Positions 11,144 to 20,835 of a stretch of DNA of 64,000 bases are shown piece after piece. The position numbers and the translations under genes were made by a program. Below the pieces are notes generated by a model. The model made no database searches and was not told the origin of the DNA. It was given only the letters and a program-made list of their open reading frames with translations. Each line of letters begins with the position of its first letter. Position 1 is the stretch's first letter. This stretch comes from Opitutia bacterium (GTDB lineage: Bacteria; Verrucomicrobiota; Verrucomicrobiia; Opitutales; Opitutaceae): NCBI GenBank assembly GCA_016217545.1, contig JACRHT010000016.1, positions 124,001 through 188,000 on the forward strand. Reading direction: 5' to 3'.

Positions 11144-12241
11144 TTAGTTGATGTTTTCGCCGCGTTTGAGCTTTTCGATGTTCGTGGCGATGGCGGCGGC
11201 GTTGACGGTGTCGCCGGCGGGGATCTGCTTCTGCGCCTTGAGCAGGGCCTCGAGCGCGGCCGGATAGTTGCCGACGCCGCTGTAGCCGCGAGCCAAGCCG
11301 TAGTTCACCGGCCAGACATCCGGGAAGCGCTGGGCGTTATACTTGAAGACCTCGAGCGCGCGCTCGAACTGCTTCGCGCCGATGAGGCGGTGGCCGTATT
11401 GATGGATCAACTGCGCGGTGCCGAGCGGCAGGGCTTGGTCCATGGCCGCGGCGGCTTCGGCGTGACGGCCGAGCTTTTCCAGCACGATCGCCTTCTGCGA
11501 GAGACCCGCGAAGGAGACCTGACCGGTGCGCGGATCGACCGCGCGGTCGGCCCATTCGAGGGCGAGATTCAGATCGAGATTGTTTTGGACGAGGTAGTTC
11601 GAGGCGACGCTCCAAGCGCGATCGTCGAAACCGTTGCTGCCGGTCAGCTCGCGCTTGAGCGAGGCAACGACCACGGCGTCGGTGTCGACCGCGACGGGGA
11701 TCGCGATGCGCTTCTTCTCCCAAAGCAGCGAGAGCACGGCGCCGGTTTTCGTGACGTCGGTGAACTCATAGGTGAGCAATTCGTGATGCGCGCCGCTGTC
11801 CTCCAACTTGCTGGGGACGCGCAGGGCGTCGTGTGCCGGGTCGTAGAAAAAGCTGCCCCACGCTTCGTGGTCGCGGGAGAAGACGACGGTCACGCCGCCA
11901 TCGGCAGCGAGAATCATATGCAGCCCATAGGCGCCGGCGGCGAGCGGCTGGCCGGCGACGCGCACGTCGTGCTGGAAAGTGATGCTCGTGTTGATATCGG
12001 CGCCCGCGCGCCATGGGGCTTCGCGCGTCGTGCCGTAACCGAGATCGGCGAGGCCGTAGGGGACGAGTTTGCCCCAGACTTCGCGCTTGTTCACGGCAGG
12101 GCGGGCGTAGTCGACGCTGATGCGGGTGATGCCGACGGTTTGGGAAACACTGGCGCGCGAGCTAGCCGCGGGCAGCGTGAGGTTCTGGGCGAGGACCGGG
12201 GCGACGAGCGCCAGGCCGATCGACAGGAGGCGAGTTTTCAT
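11144..12241 (-). CDS. DUF2911 domain protein with C-terminal TPR-like repeats, exported
   Basis: 365 residues. A signal peptide (MKTRLLSIGLALVAPVLAQ) is followed by a DUF2911 domain of about 150 residues with characteristic segments such as SVDYARPAVNKREVWGKLVPYG and WRAGAD. Residues from about 215 form helical tetratricopeptide-like pairs (AALEWADRAVD-like, QFERALEVFKYNAQRFP, YPAALEALLKAQK). DUF2911 proteins are predicted periplasmic proteins of unknown function. The ATG at 12241 places the signal peptide at the N-terminus, and the frame is open further upstream to 12355 without a sensible start. Confidence 0.85.
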   Translation of the reverse strand: MKTRLLSIGLALVAPVLAQNLTLPAASSRASVSQTVGITRISVDYARPAVNKREVWGKLVPYGLADLGYGTTREAPWRAGADINTSITFQHDVRVAGQPLAAGAYGLHMILAADGGVTVVFSRDHEAWGSFFYDPAHDALRVPSKLEDSGAHHELLTYEFTDVTKTGAVLSLLWEKKRIAIPVAVDTDAVVVASLKRELTGSNGFDDRAWSVASNYLVQNNLDLNLALEWADRAVDPRTGQVSFAGLSQKAIVLEKLGRHAEAAAAMDQALPLGTAQLIHQYGHRLIGAKQFERALEVFKYNAQRFPDVWPVNYGLARGYSGVGNYPAALEALLKAQKQIPAGDTVNAAAIATNIEKLKRGENIN

Positions 12242-12375
12242 TTTTGGGGGAGTAAGGTGGAAGTGTGCGGAACCTCCGGCGCGCGAACATCGTGAAATCG
12301 ACAACTCGCGACAGAAACGCGTCAGAAGGACCAATCGGCACGAAAAACCGTCCAACGGCAGGAGGCGCGTTTACT

Positions 12376-14958
12376 TCATGCTCCGATCGGAGCGACGGAG
12401 AGGAAGCGCAGCACGGGCGCGGCGGCGGCGCGGGACTCGGCGAGCGAGAGCGTGAAGGTGGCTTCCCAGTCGTTGGCGTCCTCGGCGTCGATGAGGACTT
12501 GGGCGATGGTCCAAGTGCCGTCGTCGTGCTCGTCGATGTGCGTGTTGAGTGCGGAGCGGCCTTCGGGATCGAGGCGGAAGCGCTCGCGGGCGTCGAAGTA
12601 GGCGGCGAAGGATTTCTCGATGCGGCGGGCTTCGGCGAGCGCGGTGAGGCCGGGGTCGGCGGCCCCGGCTACAGGGGCGATCGGCGCCAGGCGCGCGACG
12701 GCGGCTTCCCAATCGCGCGAGGCGACGTCTTGCAGGAAGCCGAGCACGTCGATGCGCACGGTGCGGCGAAACGCGGCGGCGTCGCGCGTGACGTCGAAGC
12801 TGGACGGACGCGCGGGCTTGTCGGCGGCGTCGGCGGCGACGAACTCGGGGTTGCGCAGGCGCTCCCATTCCTCGAGCAGCGACGAGTCGATGCCGCGGAT
12901 GAGTTCGCGGAAATAGTCCTCCATCTCGATCACCGGCTCGGTCTTGAACGACTCGGGCACAGTCTGCGAAAGGACTTTGAAGGTCTGCATGAGGTGGCGC
13001 AGCAGCAGGCCCTCGCCGCGTTCGAGGCCGTAGTCGCGGATGTAGTCGGCGAAGGACATGTAGCGCTCGAACATCTCGCGCGCGATCGACTTCGGCCGCA
13101 CGTTCTCCTGCTCCACCCACGGGTGCGCGGCGGCGAAGGCGTTGAAGGTGTCGTAGAGGAACTCGCGCTGCGGCTTCGGGTGCTCGGTGATCTCCTCGAG
13201 TTGGGCCATGCGCTCGTCGTAGGGGACGCCGGCGGCTTTGAGTTCGTTGAGCTTGGCGGTTTTCAGGCGGTCCACCTGCTTGCGGAGAATCTGGTCGGGG
13301 TCCTCGACGATGGCTTCGCAGAGCGTGAGGACGTTGAAAGGGTAGTCGGGGCTCTCGCGGTCGAGCAGCGGCAGCGTGTCGATGAGGTAGAGCGAGAGCG
13401 CTTGGTGAAGGGAGAAATCGTCCTGCAGCTCGACGTTCACGCGGAGCTTGCGGCCGGATGGCGGGCGCGCGTCGCGCGGGAGGATTTCGACGATCTTGCG
13501 GTCCACGAGCGCGCGGAAGAGCTGCCACGCGCGACGGCGCAACGCGTTTTTCTTCGTCGCGGTCTCGTGGCAGTCGCGGATGAGACGCTGCATCGCGCGG
13601 CAGCCGTCGGTGTCGCGGCCGAGCATGAGCAACAGCATCCCGTGCGAGACGCTGAAGCGCGATTGCAGCTCCTCGGACGGCGCGGTCATCAGGCGCTCGA
13701 AAGTCTTCGCGTCCCAACCGACGCTGCCTTCCGGCGCGGATTGCTTCACGAGTTTCTTTTTCTTCGCCGGGTCGGCGGCGGCTTTGGCCTCGGCCTGCTT
13801 GTTGGCGATGATGTGCTCGGGCGCCTGCACGACGACGTAGCCAGTGGTGTCGTAGCCCGCGCGACCGGCACGCCCGGCGACTTGGCGGAAGTCGCGCACG
13901 CTGAGGATCGCGGCCTTGCTGCCGTCGTATTTCCAGAGCTGGGTGAAGACGACGGTGCGGATCGGGACGTTGATGCCGACGCCGAGCGTGTCGGTGCCGC
14001 AGATGAGTTTGAGCAGGCCTTTCTGCGCGAGTTGTTCGACGAGGATGCGGTATTTCGGCAGCAGACCGGCGTGGTGGACGCCGATGCCGTGGCGCAGCCA
14101 GCGCTTCATGTCGCGGCCGTAGGGGCTGTTGAATTTCACGCGCTCCAACTCCGTCGCGAGGGCGGCCTTCTCGTCCTTCGTGCAGACGTTGAGGCTCATT
14201 AGCGCCTGCGCGGCTTCGCTCGCCGCGCGCTGAGTAAAGTGCACGAGGTAGATCGGCGCGCGATTCAACGCGAGGAGATCGCCGAGCTTTTCGGGCAACG
14301 GCGTTTCGGAATACTCGAAGGTCAACGGCACGGGCCGGCGATCGCTGCGCACGGTGAGCGACGGCGCGCCGGTGAGCTTCGTCATCTCCCTCTCGAAAAA
14401 TTCCGTCGAGCCGAGCGTGGCCGACATGAGGAGGAAGCGCGCTTGCGGCAACGTGAGCAGCGGCACCTGCCAGGCGTAGCCGCGCTCGGCGTCCGAGTAG
14501 TAGTGGAACTCGTCCATGATCACCGCACCGATGGGCGCGCGGTCGCCGCGGGCGAGGGCGATGTTGGCGAGGATCTCGGCGGTGCAGCAGAGGACGGGAG
14601 CGTGCGGATTCACCGAGGCGTCGCCGGTCATCATGCCGACGTTTTCCGGGCCGAAGTCGCGGCACAGGGAAAGGAATTTCTCGTTCACCAACGCCTTGAT
14701 CGGGCAGGTGTAGACGGACTGGCGACCGGCGCAGAGCTCCTTGAAATGCAGCGCGGCGGCGACGAGCGATTTGCCGGAGCCGGTCGGCGTGTTGAGGACG
14801 ACGTTCTGGCCGTCGAAGAGCGCGAGGATCGCCTCCTCCTGCTCAGGATAGAGCGAGATGCCGCGCGCCGACATAGCGGCGAGGAAGCGCTCCAGCACGA
14901 CGTCGGCCGCCGGGTGGCCGGGCAGTGGTGCGAGCGGAGCGGGGAGCGGCGAGGACAT
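12376..14958 (-). CDS. Ski2-like DEAD/DEAH-box helicase (DUF3516 type)
   Basis: 860 residues. Walker A TPTGSGKS at 57-64, motif II DEFH at 149-152, motif III SAT near 180, and motif [12 protein letters not shown] near 375 define an SF2 helicase of the Ski2-like branch. The long C-terminal region matches what is annotated as DUF3516 in bacterial members. These are presumed RNA or DNA unwinding enzymes in the cytoplasm, with no defined substrate. The C-terminal third carries a short in-frame palindromic insertion at 12650-12673 (PVAGAADPG). The start codon at 14958 is the only one that keeps the whole N-terminal domain. Confidence 0.9.
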   Translation of the reverse strand: MSSPLPAPLAPLPGHPAADVVLERFLAAMSARGISLYPEQEEAILALFDGQNVVLNTPTGSGKSLVAAALHFKELCAGRQSVYTCPIKALVNEKFLSLCRDFGPENVGMMTGDASVNPHAPVLCCTAEILANIALARGDRAPIGAVIMDEFHYYSDAERGYAWQVPLLTLPQARFLLMSATLGSTEFFEREMTKLTGAPSLTVRSDRRPVPLTFEYSETPLPEKLGDLLALNRAPIYLVHFTQRAASEAAQALMSLNVCTKDEKAALATELERVKFNSPYGRDMKRWLRHGIGVHHAGLLPKYRILVEQLAQKGLLKLICGTDTLGVGINVPIRTVVFTQLWKYDGSKAAILSVRDFRQVAGRAGRAGYDTTGYVVVQAPEHIIANKQAEAKAAADPAKKKKLVKQSAPEGSVGWDAKTFERLMTAPSEELQSRFSVSHGMLLLMLGRDTDGCRAMQRLIRDCHETATKKNALRRRAWQLFRALVDRKIVEILPRDARPPSGRKLRVNVELQDDFSLHQALSLYLIDTLPLLDRESPDYPFNVLTLCEAIVEDPDQILRKQVDRLKTAKLNELKAAGVPYDERMAQLEEITEHPKPQREFLYDTFNAFAAAHPWVEQENVRPKSIAREMFERYMSFADYIRDYGLERGEGLLLRHLMQTFKVLSQTVPESFKTEPVIEMEDYFRELIRGIDSSLLEEWERLRNPEFVAADAADKPARPSSFDVTRDAAAFRRTVRIDVLGFLQDVASRDWEAAVARLAPIAPVAGAADPGLTALAEARRIEKSFAAYFDARERFRLDPEGRSALNTHIDEHDDGTWTIAQVLIDAEDANDWEATFTLSLAESRAAAAPVLRFLSVAPIGA
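12650..12673. repeat. Palindromic element inserted in frame in the helicase gene
   Basis: A 24-bp copy with stem CCGGGGTC/GGCCCCGG plus CTACA, the same design and the same reading frame as the copies in icd. It encodes PVAGAADPG on the minus strand. Confidence 0.7.
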
Positions 14959-15025
14959 CGCGCGAGCACGACGCCTCGGAGTCGGGCTGACAAGTCAGGA
15001 GCGCGCGCGTGTCGGCGCGGTGCGG

Positions 15026-16600
15026 TCAGACGTGAGCGCGCGCGTGCGCCGTGGGCGCGGACTGCGCCGTGCGCGGCGCGTGAGGTTTGGCCTGGGCGGC
15101 CTTCAGGAGACCATCGGGAATCTTCAACTCGATGGGCTTGGGGATGTCGTCGAAGTCGGCCGTGACGACGTGGCCGGACACGACGCACTCGAGGTGGTTG
15201 ACGATCTTGTGCAGCGAATCGGCCTGGCTCTGGAGTTCGACGGCGGCGCTAGCGCTTTCCTCGGCGGCGGCCGCATTTTGCTGGGTGACGGTTTCCATCG
15301 AGTCCATCGACTTCTTGAGTTCCTGCATGTGCGAGTCGCGCGCGTGGGAGGCGGCGACGATTTCGCCCATGATGTCGTCGATCTGGTGGACCTTGCCGAT
15401 GATGTCGGCCATGCGCGTGCTGACCTTGTCGGAGATGGCCTTGCCCTCGACGGATTTGGCGGAGGCGGCGGTGATCTTGGCGGCGGAGTCCTTGGCGGCG
15501 GAGGCGCTGCGCTGCGCGAGATTGCGCACTTCTTCCGCGACGACGGCGAAACCCAGGCCGGCCTCGCCCGCGCGGGCGGCCTCGACGGCGGCGTTCAACG
15601 CAAGGATGTTCGTCTGGAAGGCGATTTCATCCATGCTCTTGATGATGTCGCCGATGGCGTCGCTGGAGGCGCGGATTTCCTCCATCGCCTGGCCCATCGT
15701 TTCGAGTTCGCCGCGTCCTTCGTCGGCGGTGTGGCGCGCTTCCTTGATCAGGGCGCTGCTCTTGCTGGTGCGAGCGGCGTTCTCTCGCGTCATGGCGGCG
15801 ACGTGATCGAAGGCGTCGTTGGAATTCACGAGCGAGCACGATTGTTCGGAAGCGCCTTCGGCGACGGTTTGCGCGCTGGTTTGCAGTTGCGCGGCGGCGG
15901 CGGCGGTCTCGTGGGCGTTGGATTGGAGTTCCACTGCGAGCGAGACGAGCGGCTTGATGACGGAGCGCTGGGTGGCGAAGAAGAAGGCCAGCGAGAAGAG
16001 GAACGCGATCGCGCCGCCGACGATGACGATGTTGCGCAGTCGGTGCACGTCGCTGGAGATCGAGTCGAGCGAGCCCGCCATTTCGGCGAGGTGGCGTTGC
16101 ACGAACGGATCGAGCGCCTGCCCGAGCGTCCCGGCTTTGCCGTCGAAGGCGGGCATGAATTTGTTGCCCTCGGCCGGGCCGCCCGCGACGTAGTGGCGCG
16201 CCATTTCCCGGCCGACTTCATAGTATTCCTCGAAGGCGGCGACGATGCGTGCGAGCTCCGCTTGCGCGGCGCGGTCGTCCTGCGCGGAAATAATGGCGCG
16301 GCAAGTCGCGGCGTTGGTGCGAAAACTGTTGGCGTGCTCCTCGGCCGCCTTGAAGCCGTCGTCGAGCCCGTCCTGACCGCGGGTCGCTGAGATGTCGCTG
16401 AGGAATTGCTGCACCTGGACGGTGTGCAGCTGCATCTCCTTCGCGAGCAGCGCGAGTTGGAGCGAGCGCTCGCGACCTTGTCGGACGGTGGCCTCCACTT
16501 GGCGGGCGAAAAAGACGAGACTGGCAACAAACGCCACCAACACGAGGGCGGGCGTGAGGATAGCCCCCACGAGCTTGGCGCGAAGGGAAACAGTAACCAT
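15026..16600 (-). CDS. Methyl-accepting chemotaxis protein
   Basis: 524 residues. One membrane helix at about 10-32, a periplasmic helical domain of about 160 residues (four-helix-bundle type), a second helix near 190-212, and then a long coiled coil. The signalling hairpin tip [20 protein letters not shown] is fully conserved, with flanking methylation-helix sequence. It would sense a ligand in the periplasm and control CheA/CheW in the cytoplasm, implying chemotaxis or a related Che-type pathway. No che genes lie nearby. The ligand is not inferable. Confidence 0.95.
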   Translation of the reverse strand: MVTVSLRAKLVGAILTPALVLVAFVASLVFFARQVEATVRQGRERSLQLALLAKEMQLHTVQVQQFLSDISATRGQDGLDDGFKAAEEHANSFRTNAATCRAIISAQDDRAAQAELARIVAAFEEYYEVGREMARHYVAGGPAEGNKFMPAFDGKAGTLGQALDPFVQRHLAEMAGSLDSISSDVHRLRNIVIVGGAIAFLFSLAFFFATQRSVIKPLVSLAVELQSNAHETAAAAAQLQTSAQTVAEGASEQSCSLVNSNDAFDHVAAMTRENAARTSKSSALIKEARHTADEGRGELETMGQAMEEIRASSDAIGDIIKSMDEIAFQTNILALNAAVEAARAGEAGLGFAVVAEEVRNLAQRSASAAKDSAAKITAASAKSVEGKAISDKVSTRMADIIGKVHQIDDIMGEIVAASHARDSHMQELKKSMDSMETVTQQNAAAAEESASAAVELQSQADSLHKIVNHLECVVSGHVVTADFDDIPKPIELKIPDGLLKAAQAKPHAPRTAQSAPTAHARAHV

Positions 16601-16777
16601 GGTCCCGGCTAAATCGGCCCAGTCTGCGGGTTAATTTAGTGATTTAAACGCCTCGCAGATAGGGTGAAGAGGGTGCGCGAGGTTGGCGTAGGGCGACTGG
16701 GGCTCCGGGCGGGAAATCCCACGCGCGAGCCGTGCCGCGGGCTCGGCTAGTCGCAGTCCGTCACCTGTGATTTCGAC

Positions 16778-18220
16778 TCACGGGCGACCGCGCGGGCGGA
16801 AGCGAAATGAGGCGCGCGGTGGATCGAGTGGGAAAAGCGGTTCGGCGAACGGCGTGCTCCGGGCCGGCTTGCGCGGCGGAACGTTGGACGCGGGTGCCTT
16901 GGTGAGGCTGGGCGATGCGCCGTGCGCGGTGTCCAGCGGCGCAGCGCTCGGCGGGAGATCGTGCGGCGCGCCGTCGGCGGCGAGGCCTTGCGCGCGGGCG
17001 GCGGCGGCGCGGGCTTTGTCTTTTTTGTTCGGGCGCTTGCCCTTGATGCCGCCGGTCGGGCTGGGCGCGGGCGCGTCGAGTTCGACAGGTTCGAAGCCTG
17101 CGATCTGTTCGCGCGGCACGTCGAGGTGGTTGCGTTTTTCGATCAGGCGGAAGTGCGCGTGCGTGCCGGCGCTGACGAAGCTGACGGCAGTGCCGCTCTC
17201 GCCGGCGCGGCCGGTGCGCCCGATGCGGTGCGTGTAGTCGGTGGGCGAGCGGGGAAGGTCGTAGTTCACGACGACGGGCAGTCGCGCGATGTCGAGGCCG
17301 CGCGCGGCGACGTCGGTGGCAAGGAGGACGCGGACTTGGCCGGCCTTGAAATCGGCGAGCGCCTGCGTGCGCGCGCCTTGGCTGAGTTCGCCGTGGAGCG
17401 CGGTGGCGGTGAGGCCGGCTTTGCGGAGTTTTTCCGCGACGTGCTCGGTGGCGTATTTCGTGGCGACGAACACCAGCACGCTGGACCAGTCGTGGGTTTC
17501 GATGAGGTGGCGGAGGAGTTGCGTGCGGCGCGGTGGGTCCACCTCGATCGCGCGCTGGAGGATGTCGGGTTTCGTGGCCGGCTCGGTGGCGACTTCGATG
17601 CGCACGGGGTCGCGCAACAGCGCGGTGGCGAGCGCCTGCACCTCGGGTGGGAAGGTGGCGGAGAAGAGGAGATTCTGTCGCCGCGCCGGCAGGAGACCGA
17701 GGATGCGGTTGAGTTCGTCGGCGAAGCCGAGATCGAAGAGGCGATCCGCCTCGTCGAGCACGAGCGTGGAGACGGAGGCGAGCGAGAGCGCGTTGTGATT
17801 GATGAGGTCGAGCAGGCGACCCGGCGTCGCCACGACGACATCGGCGCCGCCGCGCAGGGCCATCATCTGGGGATTGATCGAGACGCCGCCGAAGACGGCG
17901 AGGGTCTTGACGGGAACGGGCAAGTGATGCGCGTAGGTGCGGAAGGATTCGCGGATTTGGGCGACCAGTTCGCGCGTCGGCGCGAGCACGAGCGTGTGGA
18001 CGCGGCGCGCACCGCCCGGCCGGCGAGCCGCGAGGTGTTCGAGGATCGGCAGCGCGAACGCGGCGGTCTTGCCCGAGCCGGTCTGCGCCGAGGCCCACAC
18101 ATCGAGGCCGCGCAACACGGCGGGGATCGCGGCGGCTTGCACGGGCGTGGGCGCGACGTAGCCACGCGAGGCGATGGCGCGCAGGAGCGGCTCGGAGAGG
18201 CCGAGAGAGGCGAACGGCAT
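16778..18220 (-). CDS. DEAD-box RNA helicase, RhlE-like
   Basis: 480 residues starting MPFASLGLSEPLLRAIASRG, the usual Q-motif region, so ATG 18220 is chosen although the frame runs on to 18484. Motif I AQTGSGKT, motif II DEAD in LVLDEADRLFD, motif III SAT and motif VI HRIGRTGRAG are all present. The tail from about residue 370 is Lys/Ala/Pro-rich and low in complexity, as in RhlE proteins that bind structured RNA. These ATP-dependent RNA helicases act in ribosome assembly and RNA turnover. The 260 bases between this start and the next gene at 18483 show nothing I can support. Confidence 0.92.
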   Translation of the reverse strand: MPFASLGLSEPLLRAIASRGYVAPTPVQAAAIPAVLRGLDVWASAQTGSGKTAAFALPILEHLAARRPGGARRVHTLVLAPTRELVAQIRESFRTYAHHLPVPVKTLAVFGGVSINPQMMALRGGADVVVATPGRLLDLINHNALSLASVSTLVLDEADRLFDLGFADELNRILGLLPARRQNLLFSATFPPEVQALATALLRDPVRIEVATEPATKPDILQRAIEVDPPRRTQLLRHLIETHDWSSVLVFVATKYATEHVAEKLRKAGLTATALHGELSQGARTQALADFKAGQVRVLLATDVAARGLDIARLPVVVNYDLPRSPTDYTHRIGRTGRAGESGTAVSFVSAGTHAHFRLIEKRNHLDVPREQIAGFEPVELDAPAPSPTGGIKGKRPNKKDKARAAAARAQGLAADGAPHDLPPSAAPLDTAHGASPSLTKAPASNVPPRKPARSTPFAEPLFPLDPPRASFRFRPRGRP

Positions 18221-18482
18221 GAAGACTGGATGCAGGTCGGGCGCGAGCGAGGGAACCTCAAAGTGCGCGGAGCGGGGGCGCGCCCGCAGTTCGGGCTTCG
18301 CATCGGGGCGGCGTTGTGTGTTCGTTGGAGCACATGAGCCGTGAAATGAGCCACCGCTGTTTCTGTGACCGCCGCCGCCCAGCTTCACTGCGTGCGCGCG
18401 GCGATCATCCCTGCGCGATCTCAGCGGGACACGCGCCAGTCGGCGCGCGACATCTCCGCGCCTTCCCGCTCCGTGTCCGCGC

Positions 18483-19241
18483 ATGAGGGAGACTTGCTAC
18501 CGCTGTTTCTGGCCCAAGGCGCTGTGCTGGTGCCCGACGCTGCGCGCGATGGCGACGCGGACGCGGTTCGTGTTCCTGATGCACCCGAAGGAATTCAAGC
18601 AGGAGAAGGCCGCCACGGGCAGGCTCACGCGGCTGTGTCTCGAGAATAGCGAGCTGCACATGGGCATCGAGTTCGACCGCGACGAGGCGGTGCAGGCGCT
18701 GATCGCCGACGAGGCGAATCTCTGCGTGCTCGTTTATCCGGGACGCGAGGCGCTGAATCTCTCGACGGCGGACGCGGCGACGCTGGGAGCGTTTCGCGGG
18801 CAGCTCGGCTCGCGGCGACTGTTGGTGTTCCTGCTCGACGCGACGTGGGCCGGGGCGCGGAAGATGCTCCGACTAAGTCCGAGCTTGCAGCGGTTGCCGC
18901 GCGTGATGTTCACGCCCACGGCGCCGAGCCGCTACGTCATCAAGCAGCAACCGCAGGAAGGCTGTCTCTCGACACTCGAAGCCACGCATGAGCTGTTGCT
19001 GGCGTTGGAGACCGCCGGGCTCGACGACTACGCGGACAAAGCGCAACTGCTCGACGTGTTCGCGCGGATGCAGGACTACCAGCTCAAGTGCGCGGCGGAC
19101 CCGGAGCGGCCGGGCTATCGGCGCCGCGCCTACAGCGCACCGGAGGAGCGCACGGCGGCGCGCGGGCGCAGCGGCGAGCGACGGCAGAATTTTTTGAGGC
19201 GGCCGGCGGAAGGGCAGGGCAGCCCTGCGATCGGCCAGTAG
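18483..19241 (+). CDS. tRNA-uridine aminocarboxypropyltransferase, DTW domain
   Basis: 252 residues. N-terminal Cys-rich segment CYRCFWPKALCWC, then the DTW-domain core with the signature motif DATW at 119-122 and the PSRYVIKQQPQEGCLSTLEA block. Enzymes of this family transfer the aminocarboxypropyl group of S-adenosylmethionine to uridine, making acp3U in tRNA. The C-terminal 50 residues are basic and poorly conserved and contain a small repeat-like GC stretch near 19210. It is divergent from the RhlE gene. Confidence 0.88.
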   Translation: MRETCYRCFWPKALCWCPTLRAMATRTRFVFLMHPKEFKQEKAATGRLTRLCLENSELHMGIEFDRDEAVQALIADEANLCVLVYPGREALNLSTADAATLGAFRGQLGSRRLLVFLLDATWAGARKMLRLSPSLQRLPRVMFTPTAPSRYVIKQQPQEGCLSTLEATHELLLALETAGLDDYADKAQLLDVFARMQDYQLKCAADPERPGYRRRAYSAPEERTAARGRSGERRQNFLRRPAEGQGSPAIGQ

Positions 19242-19337
19242 GTGGAAGGCGTCGACGTCAACGCGTTCGAGTGAGCAGCGCATTGAGGGCAATGCGCTCC
19301 ACCTTGCTCGCCCCCCTGACAGCAGTGGCAAAAAATC

Positions 19338-19416
19338 TGTAGCCGCAGTCGCTGCCCCCGGGGAGGAACTTCCCCGAGAGACGAAGTGCCGACCGGGCTC
19401 AGCGAGCCCGGCTACA
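19338..19416. repeat. Intergenic palindromic element, TGTAGCC...GGCTACA type
   Basis: A 79-bp element bounded by TGTAGCC and GGCTACA. Its right hairpin CCGGGCTCAGCGAGCCCGG matches the design of the copies inside icd and the helicase gene. It lies between the convergent DTW gene and S4-domain gene. Confidence 0.7.
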
Positions 19417-19433
19417 GGAGATCAGAAAACGCG

Positions 19434-19664
19434 CTAGCTGCCGCGCACGATCAGCGTCTGACCGTTGTAGCTCACGCGGTCGCCGGGGACGATCTTCTTG
19501 CCGCGCTGGGTCTCGGTGGAGTCGTTGACCAGCACTTGGCCGGCGGCGATGACCTGCTTGGCTTCGCCGCCCGTGTCGGCGAGGCCGGCGAACTTGAGCA
19601 GCTGGGCGAGCTCGATGTGGGCGTCGCGGATGAAGACGATGCGAGATTCGGATTCGGCGGACAT
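19434..19664 (-). CDS. Small RNA-binding S4 domain protein
   Basis: 76 residues forming little more than one S4 domain (HIELAQLLKFAGLADTGGEA, then GQVLVNDSTETQRGKK and a final strand pair). Similar to the YbcJ family of single-domain S4 proteins, thought to bind structured RNA. The start at 19664 lies two bases after the FKBP stop (19667-19669), so the two are probably translationally coupled. A longer frame to 20069 is the FKBP shadow and is not used. Confidence 0.85.
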   Translation of the reverse strand: MSAESESRIVFIRDAHIELAQLLKFAGLADTGGEAKQVIAAGQVLVNDSTETQRGKKIVPGDRVSYNGQTLIVRGS

Positions 19665-19666
19665 GG

Positions 19667-19999
19667 TCAGCCGATCTTCAACAGCTCGACTTCGAACACG
19701 AGAGTGGCGTTCGGCGGGATGGCGCCAGGGAATCCGCGCGCGCCGTAGCCGAGGTGCGGCGGGATGGTGAGCTTCACCTTGTCGCCGATTTTCATGGTGG
19801 CGACGCCTTGGTCCCAGCCGCCGATGACCTGACGCATGCCGAGGGCGAAAGTGAACGGCTCGTCGCGGTCGCGCGAGCTGTCGAACTTCTGGCCGTTGGT
19901 CAGCCAGCCGGTGTAGTGGACGGTGACGAGGTCGCCTTTTTTCGGCGCGGCGCCGGTGCCGGCGGTGAGGACTTCGATCTGGAGGTCGGAGGAGGTCAT
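19667..19999 (-). CDS. FKBP-type peptidyl-prolyl cis-trans isomerase
   Basis: 110 residues, a single FKBP domain: [38 protein letters not shown] and the final FEVELLKI strand are all in place. It catalyses proline isomerisation during protein folding. No signal peptide, so cytoplasmic. The ATG at 19999 is preceded by no long leader, and the upstream frame to 20191 is not supported. It is the first gene of a two-gene unit with the S4 protein. Confidence 0.95.
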   Translation of the reverse strand: MTSSDLQIEVLTAGTGAAPKKGDLVTVHYTGWLTNGQKFDSSRDRDEPFTFALGMRQVIGGWDQGVATMKIGDKVKLTIPPHLGYGARGFPGAIPPNATLVFEVELLKIG

Positions 20000-20070
20000 T
20001 TGTCGGCGACGTTGGGCGAAGGCGCGTCGGAGACAAGAAGCGACTTGCGCGGCCGGGGACGTAATACATA

Positions 20071-20090
20071 GTTTGACGTCATGATCAAAC
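20071..20090. promoter_or_regulatory. Candidate operator of the AbrB/Doc pair
   Basis: An inverted repeat GTTTGA...TCAAAC with eight bases between the arms overlaps the start codon of the antitoxin gene at 20081, next to the A/T-rich TAATACATAG. AbrB-fold antitoxins commonly repress their own operon through such sites. This is a by-eye candidate only. Confidence 0.3.
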
Positions 20091-20308
20091 GCATCACCAA
20101 AGTCGGCAACTCGCAGGGCATCATGCTGGACGCGGCGCTCATGGACCTCGCGCGCCTCAAGGTCGGCGATGAGGTGAACGTGACCGTGCACGAAGGCGGC
20201 GCGCTCTACCTGACGCCGGTGCGGCCGGTGGTGACGAAGGAGGAGGCCGGCGCGCTCGCGAAGGAAATCATCGGCAAGAACCGTGAGCTGTTCCGGCGCC
20301 TCTCGTGA
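20081..20308 (+). CDS. AbrB/MazE-family antitoxin
   Basis: 75 residues with the swapped-hairpin AbrB fold pattern: [38 protein letters not shown]. The C-terminal 25 residues are charged and probably bind the toxin. Such proteins bind operator DNA as dimers and neutralise a toxin. The toxin gene begins inside the last codon-stop overlap (GTGA, 20305-20308), the tight coupling typical of toxin-antitoxin operons. Confidence 0.88.
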   Translation: MIKRITKVGNSQGIMLDAALMDLARLKVGDEVNVTVHEGGALYLTPVRPVVTKEEAGALAKEIIGKNRELFRRLS

Positions 20309-20745
20309 GCACTGGGTTCAAACACCCGACTGTCACCGCAGTGTTGGCAATCCACGCGGAAGTTCTCGCTGCGCATGGCGGGGGCGAAGGCTTGCGCGAG
20401 GAGGCGCTGCTGGAGTCTGCCGTCGCTGCGCCGCAGGCGACTTGGGGTGGCGATCCGATCATGACCGATCCGGTGGAAATCGCGGCCGCGTATCTTTTCT
20501 ACATTTGTCGCAACCATCCGTTCGTGGACGGAAACAAGCGAACGGCGCTGGCGACTTGCCTGGTATTTCTGGCGGCCAACGAACTGCTGTTGCCGCAGCC
20601 ATTAGCGGTGGACGACTGGGAACGACTCACGCTCGACGTGGCGGCTTCGAAACTTGATCGCGATGCGACGACGGAGCGGTTGCGGGCATTGCTACCGGGC
20701 ACGAAGGCTGCGAAAACGAAGCCGCGCGCGAAACCGAAAAAGTAG
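20305..20745 (+). CDS. Doc/Fic-family toxin (death-on-curing type)
   Basis: 146 residues, GTG start overlapping the antitoxin stop by four bases. The Fic core [10 protein letters not shown] at 71-80 is intact, so the His and the Asn-Lys-Arg needed for phosphotransfer are present. Doc proteins phosphorylate elongation factor Tu and stop translation. The length fits the Doc subfamily. The Lys/Ala/Pro-rich tail ends at a TAG supplied by the GTAG of the repeat that follows. Pairing with an AbrB-type rather than a Phd-type antitoxin is known but less usual. Confidence 0.9.
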   Translation: MSTGFKHPTVTAVLAIHAEVLAAHGGGEGLREEALLESAVAAPQATWGGDPIMTDPVEIAAAYLFYICRNHPFVDGNKRTALATCLVFLAANELLLPQPLAVDDWERLTLDVAASKLDRDATTERLRALLPGTKAAKTKPRAKPKK

Positions 20746-20835
20746 GGCCGGTCTCTGACCGGCCGGTTTGAGGTCTAAAACGGTAATGAGTGCCGTTACG
20801 CGGCTTGGTTTGGGCCGGTCGGAGACCGGCCCTAC
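20742..20835. repeat. GTAG-headed REP-like inverted repeat
   Basis: Arms of 23 bp (20742-20764 and 20813-20835) beginning GTAGGGCCGGTCTC and its complement, with one mismatch, around a 48-bp spacer. The left GTAG provides the doc stop codon and the right arm abuts the EamA gene stop at 20836. It sits between convergent genes and may also act as a bidirectional transcript end. Confidence 0.85.
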
